From contig DASSNG010000017.1 in assembly GCA_035688135.1 (NCBI GenBank), positions 1 to 36,860 on the forward strand: a stretch of 36,860 bases of DNA, in the 5' to 3' direction. Below the pieces are notes generated by a model. It did not search any database, had not been told where the DNA came from, and saw nothing but the letters and a program-made list of their open reading frames with translations. Within the stretch, counting starts at the first letter, position 1, and each line of letters starts with the position of its first letter. A program made the position numbers and the translations under genes. Positions 21,739 through 30,127 of the stretch are shown piece by piece. This stretch comes from JAIFWC01 sp035688135. Its GTDB lineage: Bacteria > Patescibacteriota > Saccharimonadia > Saccharimonadales > UBA10212.

Positions 21739-23514
21739 CTAATCACGCCTGAGCATGACGGCGAAAGCGTCGGCCGGGATATCCACCTTGCCGAAACGCT
21801 TCATCCTCTCTTTGCCCTTCTTTTGTTTGGCTAAGACTTTCTTTTTCCGGGACACGTCACCCCCGTACAGGCCGGTAGTCACATCTTTCCTGTAGGCGCT
21901 GATGTCCTCGCGGGCTATGAATTTTCCGCCTATAGCCGCCTGTAAGGCTACCTTGAACTGCTGCCGGGGAATCACTTCTTTCAGCTTGGCCACAGCGCCG
22001 CGGGCAATCCTTTCCGCCTCTGTCTTATGGACCATCACCGAGAGGGCGTCAACCCTGTCGCCGGCCACATAAAAGTCCAGCCTGACCAGGTCCTCGGCCC
22101 GATAATCAGCCAGTTCGTAATTGAACGAGCCGTAACCGCTGGTAAGGCTCTTAAGCTGGTCATAAAAATCCGTCAGAAGGTTGGCGAGAGGGGCTTCAAA
22201 GTCTATGACTGCCAGGTTATCCATATAGCCGATGTGTTTCTGCCGGCCCCGCGCGGCTACGACAATCTGCAGTACACCGCCTATATACTGGCTGGGGCAG
22301 ACGATTTCACCCTTTACCCACGGCTCCCGTATTTCTGCGACCAGGCTCATATCCGGCAGCTCTGAGGCGGACTTTATATCTATCTCTTCGCCGGCGGTGA
22401 GTTTCACCTTGTAATCCGTAGAAGGATTGGTGACTATCAGCTCCAGGTCATATTCACGCTCCAGGCGCTCTCTGACGATATCCATATGCAAAAGTCCTAG
22501 GAACCCTAACCGGAAGCCAAAGCCCAGGACCGGTGAGTTTTCCGCGGAAAATTGCAAAGCGGAGTCGCTTAGGCTAAGCCTTTCTACGGCGTCCTTCAAG
22601 GCCTGGTAGTTCTCATTGCTTTCCGGGAAGAAACCGGCGTAGACGAAAGGCTGGACATTCTTATAACCGGCCAGGGCTGCGGTCTGGGCATCTGCGGTCG
22701 TGATAGTGTCTCCAACCCTGCCGGAACGGGTGGTCTTAAGGTTGGTCACTATATAGCCGATTTCACCGGCTTTAAGGTTAGCGGCCGGTCGCATAGCCGG
22801 GGACAATGAACCGACCTCAAGTGCTATCCCCTCGGATTTAGTGCCTAGCATCTTAATTTGCGAATTTTTCGCAATTTCACCATCAAATTGCCGGACATAC
22901 AAAATGACACCTCTATAATCGTCGTAATAGGAGTCGAATATAAGCGCCCGGGCGGCCGTGTGCGCTCTCCCCGAAGGCGGAGGAACGTCCGCTACTATTC
23001 TTTCCAGAAGGCTTTCTACCCCTTGGCCCGTTTTAGCGCTGACCATCAGAATCTCATCTTTGCGGCAGCCTAAGAGATTAATGACTTCGGCGCTCACTCT
23101 TTCCACGTCTGCCGCCGGCAGGTCGATTTTGTTCAGGATCGGAATAATCTTAAGGTCGGCCGCCAGCGCCAGGTAAACGTTCGCCAGCGTCTGCGCCTGG
23201 ATGCCCTGGCTGGCATCTACTACCAAAATCGCCCCTTCAACGGCCGCCAAGCTGCGGCTGACTTCGTAAGAAAAATCGACATGCCCCGGCGTATCTATAA
23301 GATTAAGTTCGTAATCCTTGTATTTCATCCGCACCGGCGCCAGCTTGATAGTAATGCCGCGCTCACGTTCCAAATCCATCTTGTCCAGCAGCTGCTCTTT
23401 CATCTCGCGCTTCTGGACAGTGCCCGTAAGCTCCAGCAGCCTGTCCGCCAGCGTGGACTTGCCATGGTCGATATGGGCGATTATGCAAAAGTTCCTAATG
23501 TGGTCCTGGTTCAT
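21739..23514 (-). CDS. lepA: Elongation factor 4 (LepA) GTPase
   Basis: Ribosome-bound translational GTPase, 591 residues. G1 AHIDHGKST (13-21), the switch region ERERGITIKLAPVRM, G3 IDTPGHVDF, G4 NKIDLP and G5 SAKTGQG are all present. EF-G-like domains II, III and V follow, then the LepA-specific C-terminal domain with the signature ending AKQKKGKERMKRFGKVDIPADAFAVML. TATAAT (23524-23529) ends 9 bases before the ATG with no Shine-Dalgarno. The gene follows murJ on the same strand with a 25-base gap. Confidence 0.97.
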   Translation of the reverse strand: MNQDHIRNFCIIAHIDHGKSTLADRLLELTGTVQKREMKEQLLDKMDLERERGITIKLAPVRMKYKDYELNLIDTPGHVDFSYEVSRSLAAVEGAILVVDASQGIQAQTLANVYLALAADLKIIPILNKIDLPAADVERVSAEVINLLGCRKDEILMVSAKTGQGVESLLERIVADVPPPSGRAHTAARALIFDSYYDDYRGVILYVRQFDGEIAKNSQIKMLGTKSEGIALEVGSLSPAMRPAANLKAGEIGYIVTNLKTTRSGRVGDTITTADAQTAALAGYKNVQPFVYAGFFPESNENYQALKDAVERLSLSDSALQFSAENSPVLGFGFRLGFLGLLHMDIVRERLEREYDLELIVTNPSTDYKVKLTAGEEIDIKSASELPDMSLVAEIREPWVKGEIVCPSQYIGGVLQIVVAARGRQKHIGYMDNLAVIDFEAPLANLLTDFYDQLKSLTSGYGSFNYELADYRAEDLVRLDFYVAGDRVDALSVMVHKTEAERIARGAVAKLKEVIPRQQFKVALQAAIGGKFIAREDISAYRKDVTTGLYGGDVSRKKKVLAKQKKGKERMKRFGKVDIPADAFAVMLRRD

Positions 23515-23523
23515 CAGGTCTCA

Positions 23524-23529
23524 ATTATA
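23524..23529 (-). promoter_or_regulatory. -10 element (TATAAT) before lepA
   Basis: Perfect TATAAT in the 25-base murJ-lepA gap, 9 bases from the ATG, predicting a leader of only a few bases. Confidence 0.5.
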
Positions 23530-23539
23530 ACAGAGGTAG

Positions 23540-25126
23540 CTATTCGATCCTGACAGGTTTTAGCGCAAGTTTCTTCAATTTATCAACCACCGGGCGTACC
23601 TCTTCCAGGCCGAATATCGCCGATAGCCAGATATGGAGCACGAAAGTCGGGATAATAATTGCCATCAGTTTGGATGCCAGTTTAAAGAATCCTCTGTCGG
23701 CGCTGGCCAGCGGGATGATAGAAACCATGATGTAAGCAACCAGGATCGTAAAGCCGGTCACCGAAAGTATCCGGCTGACCCCGCCCCAGAATTCGCTGTC
23801 AAACAGCTTAGGGTCACGCCAGAGCATGATTGCCAGCAGGATGATAACCTCGGCGGCGGCTACCAGCGACTGGGCCATAGCCAAGCCTGATACGTCGCCC
23901 GTAACCTTCACCAACGTGAACGCCAGGTAAATATTAAGGGCTATGGCGAACAGCGACACGAACAGCGGCGTACGGGTGTCCTTTTGCGAATAAAACCACC
24001 GGCTGATAAGTGAATAAATCGTACGGAAAAAGATAGCGCCCGTCAGAAACCCTAAAGCCTCGGCTATCTGGGACTGCGGGTTCTTGAATATCAGGCGGGC
24101 CAGGTAGCCGCGGGTAAAGAAAGTAACGACAATCACAGGTATAACAATCCAGATAATAGCTCTCAGGACCATCAGGAAGTCGCGCCGGAACAGGTCCGGG
24201 CGCCCTTGGGCCAGCCGGTTATTAAGCCTGGGGAAAGCCGCCGTGGAAATGGCCGTCCCCACCAGCAGGATGGGCGCCAGGTGAAGCGTATACGCGTTTT
24301 CATATATGGTGATGGAGCCCGGAGTCAGCGTGCTGGCCCGGTTGGTCTCCACGATAGAGTTGATAGAGTCAAGGCCTTGGTCAATCGACCGGGGCGGCAG
24401 GTTGCGCAGAACTCCCCTGAAGTCCTGGTTCTTGAAATTTATGCCGTGCACGTACCGGAACCTCAGCCCAACCAGGCCCAGGGATACTATCAGCAGCTGG
24501 ATGATAGCCCCCGCCAGCGCTCCGATACCCAGCCCGACCAGGCCGATATTATTTTTGAATATATAGACGCTGGCTATGATACAGCCGTTATAAACTATCG
24601 GCGCCAGCGCGTAAAAGAAAAATCGCCCGAAAGTTTGCTGCAGGCTGGTCAGAACTCCGGAAATGGTAAATAACAAGGGGTTAAAAGCTACCAGCCGCAT
24701 TATTATGACCGCGTCGTGCATCTCACTGGCGCTAAGATTATGGCCAACCACTACTCTCAGCAGGGGTTCGGTAAACACCATCAGGACTATGCCCACGACC
24801 AGCATCAGCAGCCCAAGGAAATTAAGCAGCCCGGATGTCAGTTTCCATATGGACTGGCGGTCTCCTTGATGCAGCCTGTCCGCCAGAAACGGCATGAACG
24901 CGACCCCCAAGGCCCCGGCCGCTATGGTGTAGAAGAAAAAGTCGGGAATCTTGAACGCGGCAAAATAGGCATCCGTGGTTATATGGCCGGCGGTATTGAA
25001 ATTCCCGTTTACCACCTGCGTCCGCATAAAACCCAGCAGCTGTCCAAGCAATGACGCGCCCACTAACAGTGATGCGGCGCTGACTAAGGATACTCTCTGG
25101 TTGGCGCGGCTAAGCCATCTTTGCAT
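23540..25126 (-). CDS. murJ: Lipid II flippase MurJ (MviN family)
   Basis: Polytopic membrane protein that moves the lipid-linked peptidoglycan precursor across the membrane. 528 residues with about 14 hydrophobic segments. Family signs are the N-terminal LVGASLLGQLLGFMRTQVV, TDAYFAAFKIPDFFFYTIAAGALGVAFMP and TISGVLTSLQQTFGRFF. Complete length. Upstream are TATACT (25136-25141), a possible TTTAAC -35, paired 10-bp direct repeats and the terminator of the ABC operon, so murJ appears to begin its own unit followed by lepA. With murC at 28819 it indicates a conventional peptidoglycan pathway. Confidence 0.95.
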   Translation of the reverse strand: MQRWLSRANQRVSLVSAASLLVGASLLGQLLGFMRTQVVNGNFNTAGHITTDAYFAAFKIPDFFFYTIAAGALGVAFMPFLADRLHQGDRQSIWKLTSGLLNFLGLLMLVVGIVLMVFTEPLLRVVVGHNLSASEMHDAVIIMRLVAFNPLLFTISGVLTSLQQTFGRFFFYALAPIVYNGCIIASVYIFKNNIGLVGLGIGALAGAIIQLLIVSLGLVGLRFRYVHGINFKNQDFRGVLRNLPPRSIDQGLDSINSIVETNRASTLTPGSITIYENAYTLHLAPILLVGTAISTAAFPRLNNRLAQGRPDLFRRDFLMVLRAIIWIVIPVIVVTFFTRGYLARLIFKNPQSQIAEALGFLTGAIFFRTIYSLISRWFYSQKDTRTPLFVSLFAIALNIYLAFTLVKVTGDVSGLAMAQSLVAAAEVIILLAIMLWRDPKLFDSEFWGGVSRILSVTGFTILVAYIMVSIIPLASADRGFFKLASKLMAIIIPTFVLHIWLSAIFGLEEVRPVVDKLKKLALKPVRIE

Positions 25127-25135
25127 GCTGAATTT

Positions 25136-25170
25136 AGTATAAAGCTTAAGAAGTAGAGGTTAAAGCTTAA
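25136..25170 (-). promoter_or_regulatory. murJ promoter region with two 10-bp direct repeats
   Basis: TATACT (25136-25141) ends 9 bases before the murJ ATG, with TTTAAC 17 bases upstream as a weak -35. TAAAGCTTAA occurs at 25140-25149 and 25161-25170, spaced 21 bp (two helical turns), one touching the -10 and one the -35. It looks like a tandem regulator site. Confidence 0.4.
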
Positions 25171-25197
25171 AAATACTTAACAAGTTAAGTATTTTTG
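25171..25197 (-). terminator. Terminator of the ABC transporter operon (20-bp palindrome, copy 2)
   Basis: Arms ATACTTAAC and GTTAAGTAT (25173-25192) flanked by A-runs and T-runs, 13 bases after the permease stop. It forms an A/T-rich hairpin with U-tracts in either direction. Its arms are identical to the palindromes at 1693 and 31329. Confidence 0.65.
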
Positions 25198-25209
25198 CCA
25201 AGAGGGATA

Positions 25210-26319
25210 TTACTCCCAGCGGAAGACGCGGAAAGCGATTAGATAAATAATCACCGTCCAAAGAAGCATCAGGCCGATTTGGCTTCCGATCTGGGTAAGC
25301 GTTTTGCCTTCGGTGGCTATGAACCGGATAGCGTCAATCACCGGGGTCAAAGGCAGAAAGGCGGTTATGTGCTGCAGCCACTCTGGCATCAAAAACCGGG
25401 GGAAGAATGTACCTGACAGGAACATCATCGGAAAAGTGACGATGTTAGCCAAAGGCGCGGCTTGGTTCTCATTCCTGGCCCAGCCGCCGATGGCCAGCCC
25501 TATGCCGAATATTTCGAAGATACCCAGAACCACGATAACTGCCAAGTATATGAAGTTGCCGGCCATATGGAAATGGAAGACGCTGAAGGCCACGGCAAAC
25601 ATAACCGCAATCGAGAACAGACCGATTACGGCATTAGAAAGCGCGCTAGCCGTGAAAAATTCCCAAGGCTTAAGCGGCGTGATATGCAGGCGGCGCAAAA
25701 TCCCTTGCTTTTTCATCTGGGGAAAATAATTCGTGGGGCCAAAGATGCCCAGCCCCAGAATCGAGAAGCCAAGTAATCCCGAAAAGGTGTAATCGAACCG
25801 GGACAGACCCTTGGTGTTGGTCGGCTGGGTGCGTACCGTGAACGGCGTCTGAACCTTTACGATATGCGCGTTAAAATGCTCCGCCAGGCCATCCAAAACC
25901 GTTTTGATAGTCTGTGCTGCCTGCTCACTGTTCTGGTCATAGTAAATAACAGCTTGGCCGCTAGGTACGCTCGACCCGGCCTCCTTGACGCCGAAATCAG
26001 ACGGTATAACTATAGTCGCATCTATCTCGCTGCGACTCATCTTGTCTTTGGCGTTATCTAAAGATGCAATCGATTTATTGACTTTAAAAACCCTGCTTCT
26101 TTCGATATTCCCCGCAAAGAAACTGGCATATCCGGTTTTGGAATTGTTGATCAGCGCGATATTAAATGACGAGCTGGAGTTCTTGCCAAAAATACCGCCG
26201 AATACAAAAAGGAAGATTAGCGGGAAGATTACCGTGAAGAACATAGCGACTCGGTCGCGAAAATAGCGCCTTACGCTGACTTTGGCAAAGGTCAGGATAG
26301 CCAGTATTGATTTATTCAT
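25210..26319 (-). CDS. ABC-2 type transporter permease
   Basis: 369 residues in the ABC-2 exporter layout: one N-terminal span after RRYFRDRVAM (about 24-45), a large extracytoplasmic loop (about 50-175), then five spans (about 185-365) including the loop sequence MKKQGILRRLHITPLKPWEFF typical of ABC-2 coupling helices. The stretch MFLSGTFFPRFLMPEWLQ is characteristic. It pairs with the ATPase at 26312, which overlaps its start by 8 bases. The substrate (drug, lipid, peptide or glycan) is not determinable. The operon ends in a palindromic terminator. Confidence 0.92.
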   Translation of the reverse strand: MNKSILAILTFAKVSVRRYFRDRVAMFFTVIFPLIFLFVFGGIFGKNSSSSFNIALINNSKTGYASFFAGNIERSRVFKVNKSIASLDNAKDKMSRSEIDATIVIPSDFGVKEAGSSVPSGQAVIYYDQNSEQAAQTIKTVLDGLAEHFNAHIVKVQTPFTVRTQPTNTKGLSRFDYTFSGLLGFSILGLGIFGPTNYFPQMKKQGILRRLHITPLKPWEFFTASALSNAVIGLFSIAVMFAVAFSVFHFHMAGNFIYLAVIVVLGIFEIFGIGLAIGGWARNENQAAPLANIVTFPMMFLSGTFFPRFLMPEWLQHITAFLPLTPVIDAIRFIATEGKTLTQIGSQIGLMLLWTVIIYLIAFRVFRWE

Positions 26320-27070
26320 GGAGCCCCTTCCCCGTTAAATCGATGAATACATCCTCCAGGTTGGCCTGCTCGACTTTGCGCTCCTTCTTGAAGCCCTTTT
26401 TAAGCAGCTGCGCGACAAGTTTGGCCGGGGTATCAAGTTTGATTATTTTTCCGCTGTCCATGATCGCCACGCGGTCGCAGAGCATTTCGGCTTCCTCCAT
26501 ATAGTGCGTAGTCAATATGATAGTGGTGCCTTTGGCCTTTATCTTATTGACCAGGTTCCACAGATTGCGCCGGGCTTGCGGGTCCAGACCGGTCGTCGGC
26601 TCATCCATGAAGAAGACGGAAGGCTGATGCACCAATGCGGCCGCGATAGAAAAGCGCTGTTTTTGGCCGCCGGATAAATCCTCAATATAGCTGCCAGCCT
26701 TATCTTCCAGCCCTACTTCTTTGAGCAACTCGAGCGCCTTGACCTTTTCGCCGTAGGCCGCGGCCTGCTGTTCTAGCAGTTCAGTCAATTTGACCTTGTC
26801 CATAAAGGCCGTGGACTGCAGCTGCACCCCTATCATGTACCGGATTTTTTGCGGATCTTCTGAAACATCAATCCCATTCATCGTTACACGGCCGCCATCA
26901 ATCGGCCGCAAGGTTTCAATCATCTCCAGGGTCGTAGTCTTGCCTGCGCCGTTAGGGCCAAGGATACCGAATATTTCGCCGCGTTTTACTTCGAAGCTTA
27001 TACCCTTCACCGCTTCCTTATCGCCGTAGCTTTTGCGCAGCCCCTCAACCCTTACTATCGTTTCAGACAT
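26312..27070 (-). CDS. ABC transporter ATP-binding protein
   Basis: 252 residues. Walker A GPNGAGKTT (38-46), Q-loop near VQLQST, signature LSGGQKQR (132-139), Walker B with FFMDEPTTGLD (153-163), and a switch His in ILTTHYMEEAE. It belongs to the DrrA/CcmA-like group that energises ABC-2 exporters. It overlaps the permease start by 8 bases. TATAAT is placed 10 bases before the ATG, so it has at most a very short leader. Its upstream gap carries the hairpin that follows the 65-residue gene. Confidence 0.95.
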   Translation of the reverse strand: MSETIVRVEGLRKSYGDKEAVKGISFEVKRGEIFGILGPNGAGKTTTLEMIETLRPIDGGRVTMNGIDVSEDPQKIRYMIGVQLQSTAFMDKVKLTELLEQQAAAYGEKVKALELLKEVGLEDKAGSYIEDLSGGQKQRFSIAAALVHQPSVFFMDEPTTGLDPQARRNLWNLVNKIKAKGTTIILTTHYMEEAEMLCDRVAIMDSGKIIKLDTPAKLVAQLLKKGFKKERKVEQANLEDVFIDLTGKGLHE

Positions 27071-27096
27071 AATCAGTAAGATTATACATAACTAAA

Positions 27097-27126
27097 GCAC
27101 CCGCCTTGAAGGCGGGCGCTGGTTTT
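27097..27126. terminator. GC-rich bidirectional-type hairpin
   Basis: CCCGCCTT (27100-27107) pairs with AAGGCGGG (27109-27116), extended by GC/GC outside an A-C mismatch. Five T follow on the plus strand; leftward the tail is TGCTTTAG, a weaker U-tract. It lies between the 65-residue gene and the ABC ATPase, both read leftward. Confidence 0.6.
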
Positions 27127-27143
27127 TGATTTTCGTAACGGAA

Positions 27144-27341
27144 CTATTTGCGCTTTAAGGTCAGGAAGCCGTTGCGCGGGTTTTCGTTGACGGTGCGGTC
27201 ATCCGGCAGATCAACACCGGTGTCAGGCCTTTCATCCTTGGAAAAGAAGTAGATTGTCTGACTCTTTCCTCCGCGAAGCGTAACCTTCTTGGCATTTAAG
27301 TAATATGTAACACCCTTACTGTTAGTGTGCTTGTAGGCCAT
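27144..27341 (-). CDS. Conserved small protein (65 aa)
   Basis: A basic soluble protein beginning MAYKHTNSKGVTYYLNAKKV, followed by RGGKSQTIYFFSKDERP and ending NPRNGFLTLKRK. From memory, closely similar small proteins (MAY.HTNSKG..YYL ... IYYF ... NPR.GLP.LK) recur in Saccharibacteria and other CPR genomes; I cannot check this here and the function is unknown. GAGGG lies about 9 bases before the ATG. The promoter is TTGACA-18-TATTTT with a dyad and direct repeats. It is followed by a hairpin, so it appears to be a single-gene unit with a regulated promoter and probably abundant. Confidence 0.85.
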   Translation of the reverse strand: MAYKHTNSKGVTYYLNAKKVTLRGGKSQTIYFFSKDERPDTGVDLPDDRTVNENPRNGFLTLKRK

Positions 27342-27375
27342 TTACTTTTCCCTCTCTCCGTTAATTAGTAATGGT

Positions 27376-27423
27376 ACCCCTAAAATACTCTGAAGAGTTT
27401 TCAGTTGTCAACCCCTGAAATAC
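27376..27423 (-). promoter_or_regulatory. Promoter and candidate operator of the 65-residue gene
   Basis: TTGACA (27406-27411), 18-base spacer, TATTTT (27382-27387). The spacer holds an inverted repeat CTGAA-N5-TTCAG (27390-27404). GTATTTyAGGGGT occurs twice as a direct repeat (27376-27388 and 27411-27423 on the complement), 35 bp apart, overlapping the -10 and adjoining the -35. Confidence 0.6.
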
Positions 27424-27518
27424 CCCTTGTGAATCTCTCCGCTTATTAAGGCTTGCTTCCCAAAACGCTTATGCGTTAGTATATGAGGGTATAAAAATAA
27501 CAAAAGGTGGTTCACACT

Positions 27519-28142
27519 ATGGAATTTATGTCTCGTGGAGATAATAGGAATACTGCGGTACATCACCCCGCGCAAAGACAGGGAAAATTTGACTGGAACG
27601 GCCGCGCCGTACGCATTGAGTGGTTCGTTTTCACGTCTTTAGTAGCCCTGGTCCTGCTAATCGCGATCGGCTGGCTGATGTTCAGCAATGGCTCAACAAA
27701 CGGCGAATCAAAGGAATTGAAGTCTGACAAATACCAGGCGGTGTTTCTGAATGGCGGCGCTACCAGCGGAGCCGTAGCCTATACGACCTACTTCGGCCAT
27801 ATCTCCAAAATGACCAGCGGCTATGTAGTGCTTAGGGACGTCTACTACCTGACCACCAGCTCTACGGGCACAGACCAGACACAGGCCAACCCTCAGCTGA
27901 CTAAGCTGGGCTGTCAGCAGTTGCACTCCCCGTACGACGAAATGGTCATCAACCGCAGCCAAGTCGCGTTCTGGGAAAACCTGCAGGACACCGGTAAGGT
28001 GGTACAGGCCATCAAGACCTTCAAGCAGCAGAACCCGAACGGTCCGAACTGTAATGCCACTACCAACTCAACCAGCAGCACTACGAACACCCAATCAACC
28101 ACACCGACCAACACCGGTACCAGCCCGAACAACAAGCAGTAG
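27519..28142 (+). CDS. Hypothetical single-span surface protein with Ser/Thr/Asn-rich tail
   Basis: 207 residues from the ATG at 27519, chosen because AAGGTGG lies 8 bases upstream. A cytoplasmic head (about 1-35), a membrane span (about 36-57: FVFTSLVALVLLIAIGWLMF), then an extracytoplasmic domain (about 65-170) with VFLNGGATSGAVAYTTYFGHI and a conserved-looking ML/VL...DVYYLT segment, and finally a 35-residue Thr/Ser/Asn/Pro tail resembling linker or stalk sequence. Two Cys (in LGCQQL and PNCNATT) may bond. No family recognised. It has its own strong bidirectional terminator. Confidence 0.82.
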   Translation: MEFMSRGDNRNTAVHHPAQRQGKFDWNGRAVRIEWFVFTSLVALVLLIAIGWLMFSNGSTNGESKELKSDKYQAVFLNGGATSGAVAYTTYFGHISKMTSGYVVLRDVYYLTTSSTGTDQTQANPQLTKLGCQQLHSPYDEMVINRSQVAFWENLQDTGKVVQAIKTFKQQNPNGPNCNATTNSTSSTTNTQSTTPTNTGTSPNNKQ

Positions 28143-28160
28143 CAGCTGAAACGGCATCGG

Positions 28161-28191
28161 AATAACCCCTCCTTCAGAGGGGTTATTTTTT
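28161..28191. terminator. Strong bidirectional intrinsic terminator
   Basis: An 11-bp stem AATAACCCCTC / GAGGGGTTATT (28161-28171, 28177-28187) with loop CTTCA, followed by T-runs on both strands. It lies between the convergent genes 27519-28142 and 28183-28758; the latter's stop codon is inside the tail of the hairpin. Confidence 0.9.
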
Positions 28192-28758
28192 AAGCCGCGT
28201 AAATACCGTTTTAAGGATAAAGGCGATAAGGAAGACGGCGGACAGCAGAAGCGTCCAGCCCGCCAGATCCGGCGACCAGGCTGGGCTCAGAAAATCAAAT
28301 TCATAAAGGCCGGCCGGGATATTGATATCGGCGCCCCGCACCCCATGCCGGACAGCATAATTCTCTATACAGGCCAGCCTGTCAGGATCATAACCATTCG
28401 CCAGCCCCGGGCAGGCTTTTTTGCCGGCATTATAGATTTTCTGGTTGGCGGCCTGGAGCTGGTTGTACCTTGCGTCATACAAACGCTGGTAGGTATATTT
28501 AAGCTGAATTGGCGGCTTGATGTTCGAGCCGCTGTCCAGGCTGGTATTCATGTGCGCGAAAATATAGTTCTTAAGGTCGTTCAGCGCGGCGTTAACGTCG
28601 CCGCCGTTTTTATCCGCGGCATAGACATCGTTACGCATTTTGACCATGGTCTGGTTGTTGTGCCTAAGCGAGAACATACAGATAACGGCCGCAGCCACAA
28701 AAAGGGCCAGCCAGACTTTAGCCGAGACGCCCGCTAAACTTTTATATATTTCTTTCAT
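28183..28758 (-). CDS. Hypothetical two-span membrane protein
   Basis: 191 residues. Span 1 at about 14-30 (VWLALFVAAAVICMFSL), an extracytoplasmic domain of about 125 residues, and span 2 at about 166-186, ending in the basic tail TRLKK. The outer domain is helical and polar, with a repeated tyrosine pattern (KYTYQRLYDARYNQLQAANQKIYNAG) and a likely disulfide pair (KACPGLAN and RLACIEN). No family recognised. It diverges from murC across 60 bases and shares the terminator at 28161. Confidence 0.8.
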   Translation of the reverse strand: MKEIYKSLAGVSAKVWLALFVAAAVICMFSLRHNNQTMVKMRNDVYAADKNGGDVNAALNDLKNYIFAHMNTSLDSGSNIKPPIQLKYTYQRLYDARYNQLQAANQKIYNAGKKACPGLANGYDPDRLACIENYAVRHGVRGADINIPAGLYEFDFLSPAWSPDLAGWTLLLSAVFLIAFILKTVFTRLKK

Positions 28759-28786
28759 ATGCTCATTTTTATTTTAGAGTATCTAG

Positions 28787-28814
28787 AACCTATAACCTAA
28801 AACCTGTAACCTAG
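28787..28814 (+). repeat. Four tandem heptamers AACCTNN upstream of murC
   Basis: AACCTAT, AACCTAA, AACCTGT and AACCTAG follow each other without gaps. The last supplies a TAACCT hexamer (28807-28812) ending 6 bases before the murC ATG, so the array may include the murC -10. Confidence 0.75.
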
Positions 28815-28818
28815 GGAT

Positions 28819-30114
28819 ATGCATGTCTATTTCTCCGGTATAGGCGGGACGGCTATAAGCTCTTTGGCCTTGATAGCCTATGAGGCCGGCTATACTGTCA
28901 GCGGCAGCGATGCCCGCCCCAGCGCCTATCTTGATTATCTGGCCAAACACGGCGTCACCGATACGCATATAGGGGTTGACGCGGATTTTATAGCCCAGGT
29001 TCACGCCAGGCAGCCGATCGATTGGTTCGTTTACGGCTCCGCCCAGCCCATAGATTTTCCGGACCATCCGGAGTTCGATTTCTGCCGGCAGAACGGCATA
29101 AGGATGTCAAAGCGCGATGAACTGCTGGGAAAAATCATCAAAGACAAAAGAATGAAACTGATAGCCGTAGCCGGCACGCACGGCAAGACCACTACTACCG
29201 CCATGGCCACATGGGTTTTTAAGAAACTGGACGTCCCGGTCAGTTACTCCGGCGGCGCGAAATTAAGTTTTGGCGACGTCAGCGAATTCAGCCCTGAGAG
29301 TCGCTACTTCGTTTACGAGGCCGATGAGTACGACCGTAACTTCTTGGGTTTTTACCCCGCCATATCCATGATATCCGGGATAGACTATGACCACCCGGAT
29401 GTCTATCCAACCCGCCAAAGCTATGAAGAAGCCTTTTTGGAATTCTTTGAGCAATCCGACCAGGTCGTCATTTGGCATGATGATGCCGAACGCTTGGCTA
29501 TCGAAGCCGGGCCAAAGTATTCAATCCTTGACCGGACCGACCCGGCCATAGAGGCTGTCAGGCTGCCGGGCCTGGTAAACAGGCAGGACGCCTGGCTGGT
29601 AGCCCAGGGGCTTTCCAAAGAACTGGGGCGCCCAGCGGAAGAGCTGGTAGATATCCTGGACGGATTCCCCGGCCTGTCCCGGCGCTTTGAACAAATCATC
29701 CCTAATCTCTATACCGACGCGGCCCACACCCCGCCAAAGATACGCGGCGCACTGCAACTGGCCCAGGAAGTTGCCGGAGATAATGTAGTGGTCGTATACG
29801 AGGGGCTCCATAATCTTAGGCAACACTTTATCAAAGATGAACTAAGAGACCTTTTTAACACGGCCAAGGCACTTTATGTGGCGCCCAGCTACCTGGCCCG
29901 CGAAGACAAAGACTTGGAGCTTTTGACCCCCGATAAACTGATAAGCCTGTTAAGCGAGCCGGTTAGAGCGCGATCTAGACCGGCGGCCTTGGACGAAAGC
30001 CTGGAAAAGTCTATCCAAGGACATCTGGATTCCGGGGACTTGGTCCTATGCCTATCTGCCGGCGGAGCAGGCTCCCTGGATGAATGGTTGCGCCGTACCT
30101 TTCCGCCTCGTTAG
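28819..30114 (+). CDS. murC: UDP-N-acetylmuramate-L-alanine ligase (MurC)
   Basis: Adds L-Ala to UDP-MurNAc using ATP, the first peptide step of peptidoglycan synthesis. 431 residues: N-terminal UDP-binding Rossmann domain MHVYFSGIGGTAISSLA with VSGSDAR (27-33), P-loop IAVAGTHGKTTTTAM (115-129), the MurC signature YEADEYDRNFL (166-176), MISGIDYDHPDVY, and a C-terminal domain with RRFE and YTDAAHTPPKI. It is a little shorter than many MurC proteins. Mpl-type ligases share the fold, but the domain layout fits MurC. It is isolated from other mur genes. No spaced Shine-Dalgarno; TAACCT at 6 bases fits a leaderless start. Confidence 0.9.
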   Translation: MHVYFSGIGGTAISSLALIAYEAGYTVSGSDARPSAYLDYLAKHGVTDTHIGVDADFIAQVHARQPIDWFVYGSAQPIDFPDHPEFDFCRQNGIRMSKRDELLGKIIKDKRMKLIAVAGTHGKTTTTAMATWVFKKLDVPVSYSGGAKLSFGDVSEFSPESRYFVYEADEYDRNFLGFYPAISMISGIDYDHPDVYPTRQSYEEAFLEFFEQSDQVVIWHDDAERLAIEAGPKYSILDRTDPAIEAVRLPGLVNRQDAWLVAQGLSKELGRPAEELVDILDGFPGLSRRFEQIIPNLYTDAAHTPPKIRGALQLAQEVAGDNVVVVYEGLHNLRQHFIKDELRDLFNTAKALYVAPSYLAREDKDLELLTPDKLISLLSEPVRARSRPAALDESLEKSIQGHLDSGDLVLCLSAGGAGSLDEWLRRTFPPR

Positions 30115-30127
30115 AGACTGCGATATA

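Noticed and set aside
28787..28814. Short tandem repeats as a CRISPR array
   Set aside because: Units are 7 bases without spacers, and no cas genes are near.
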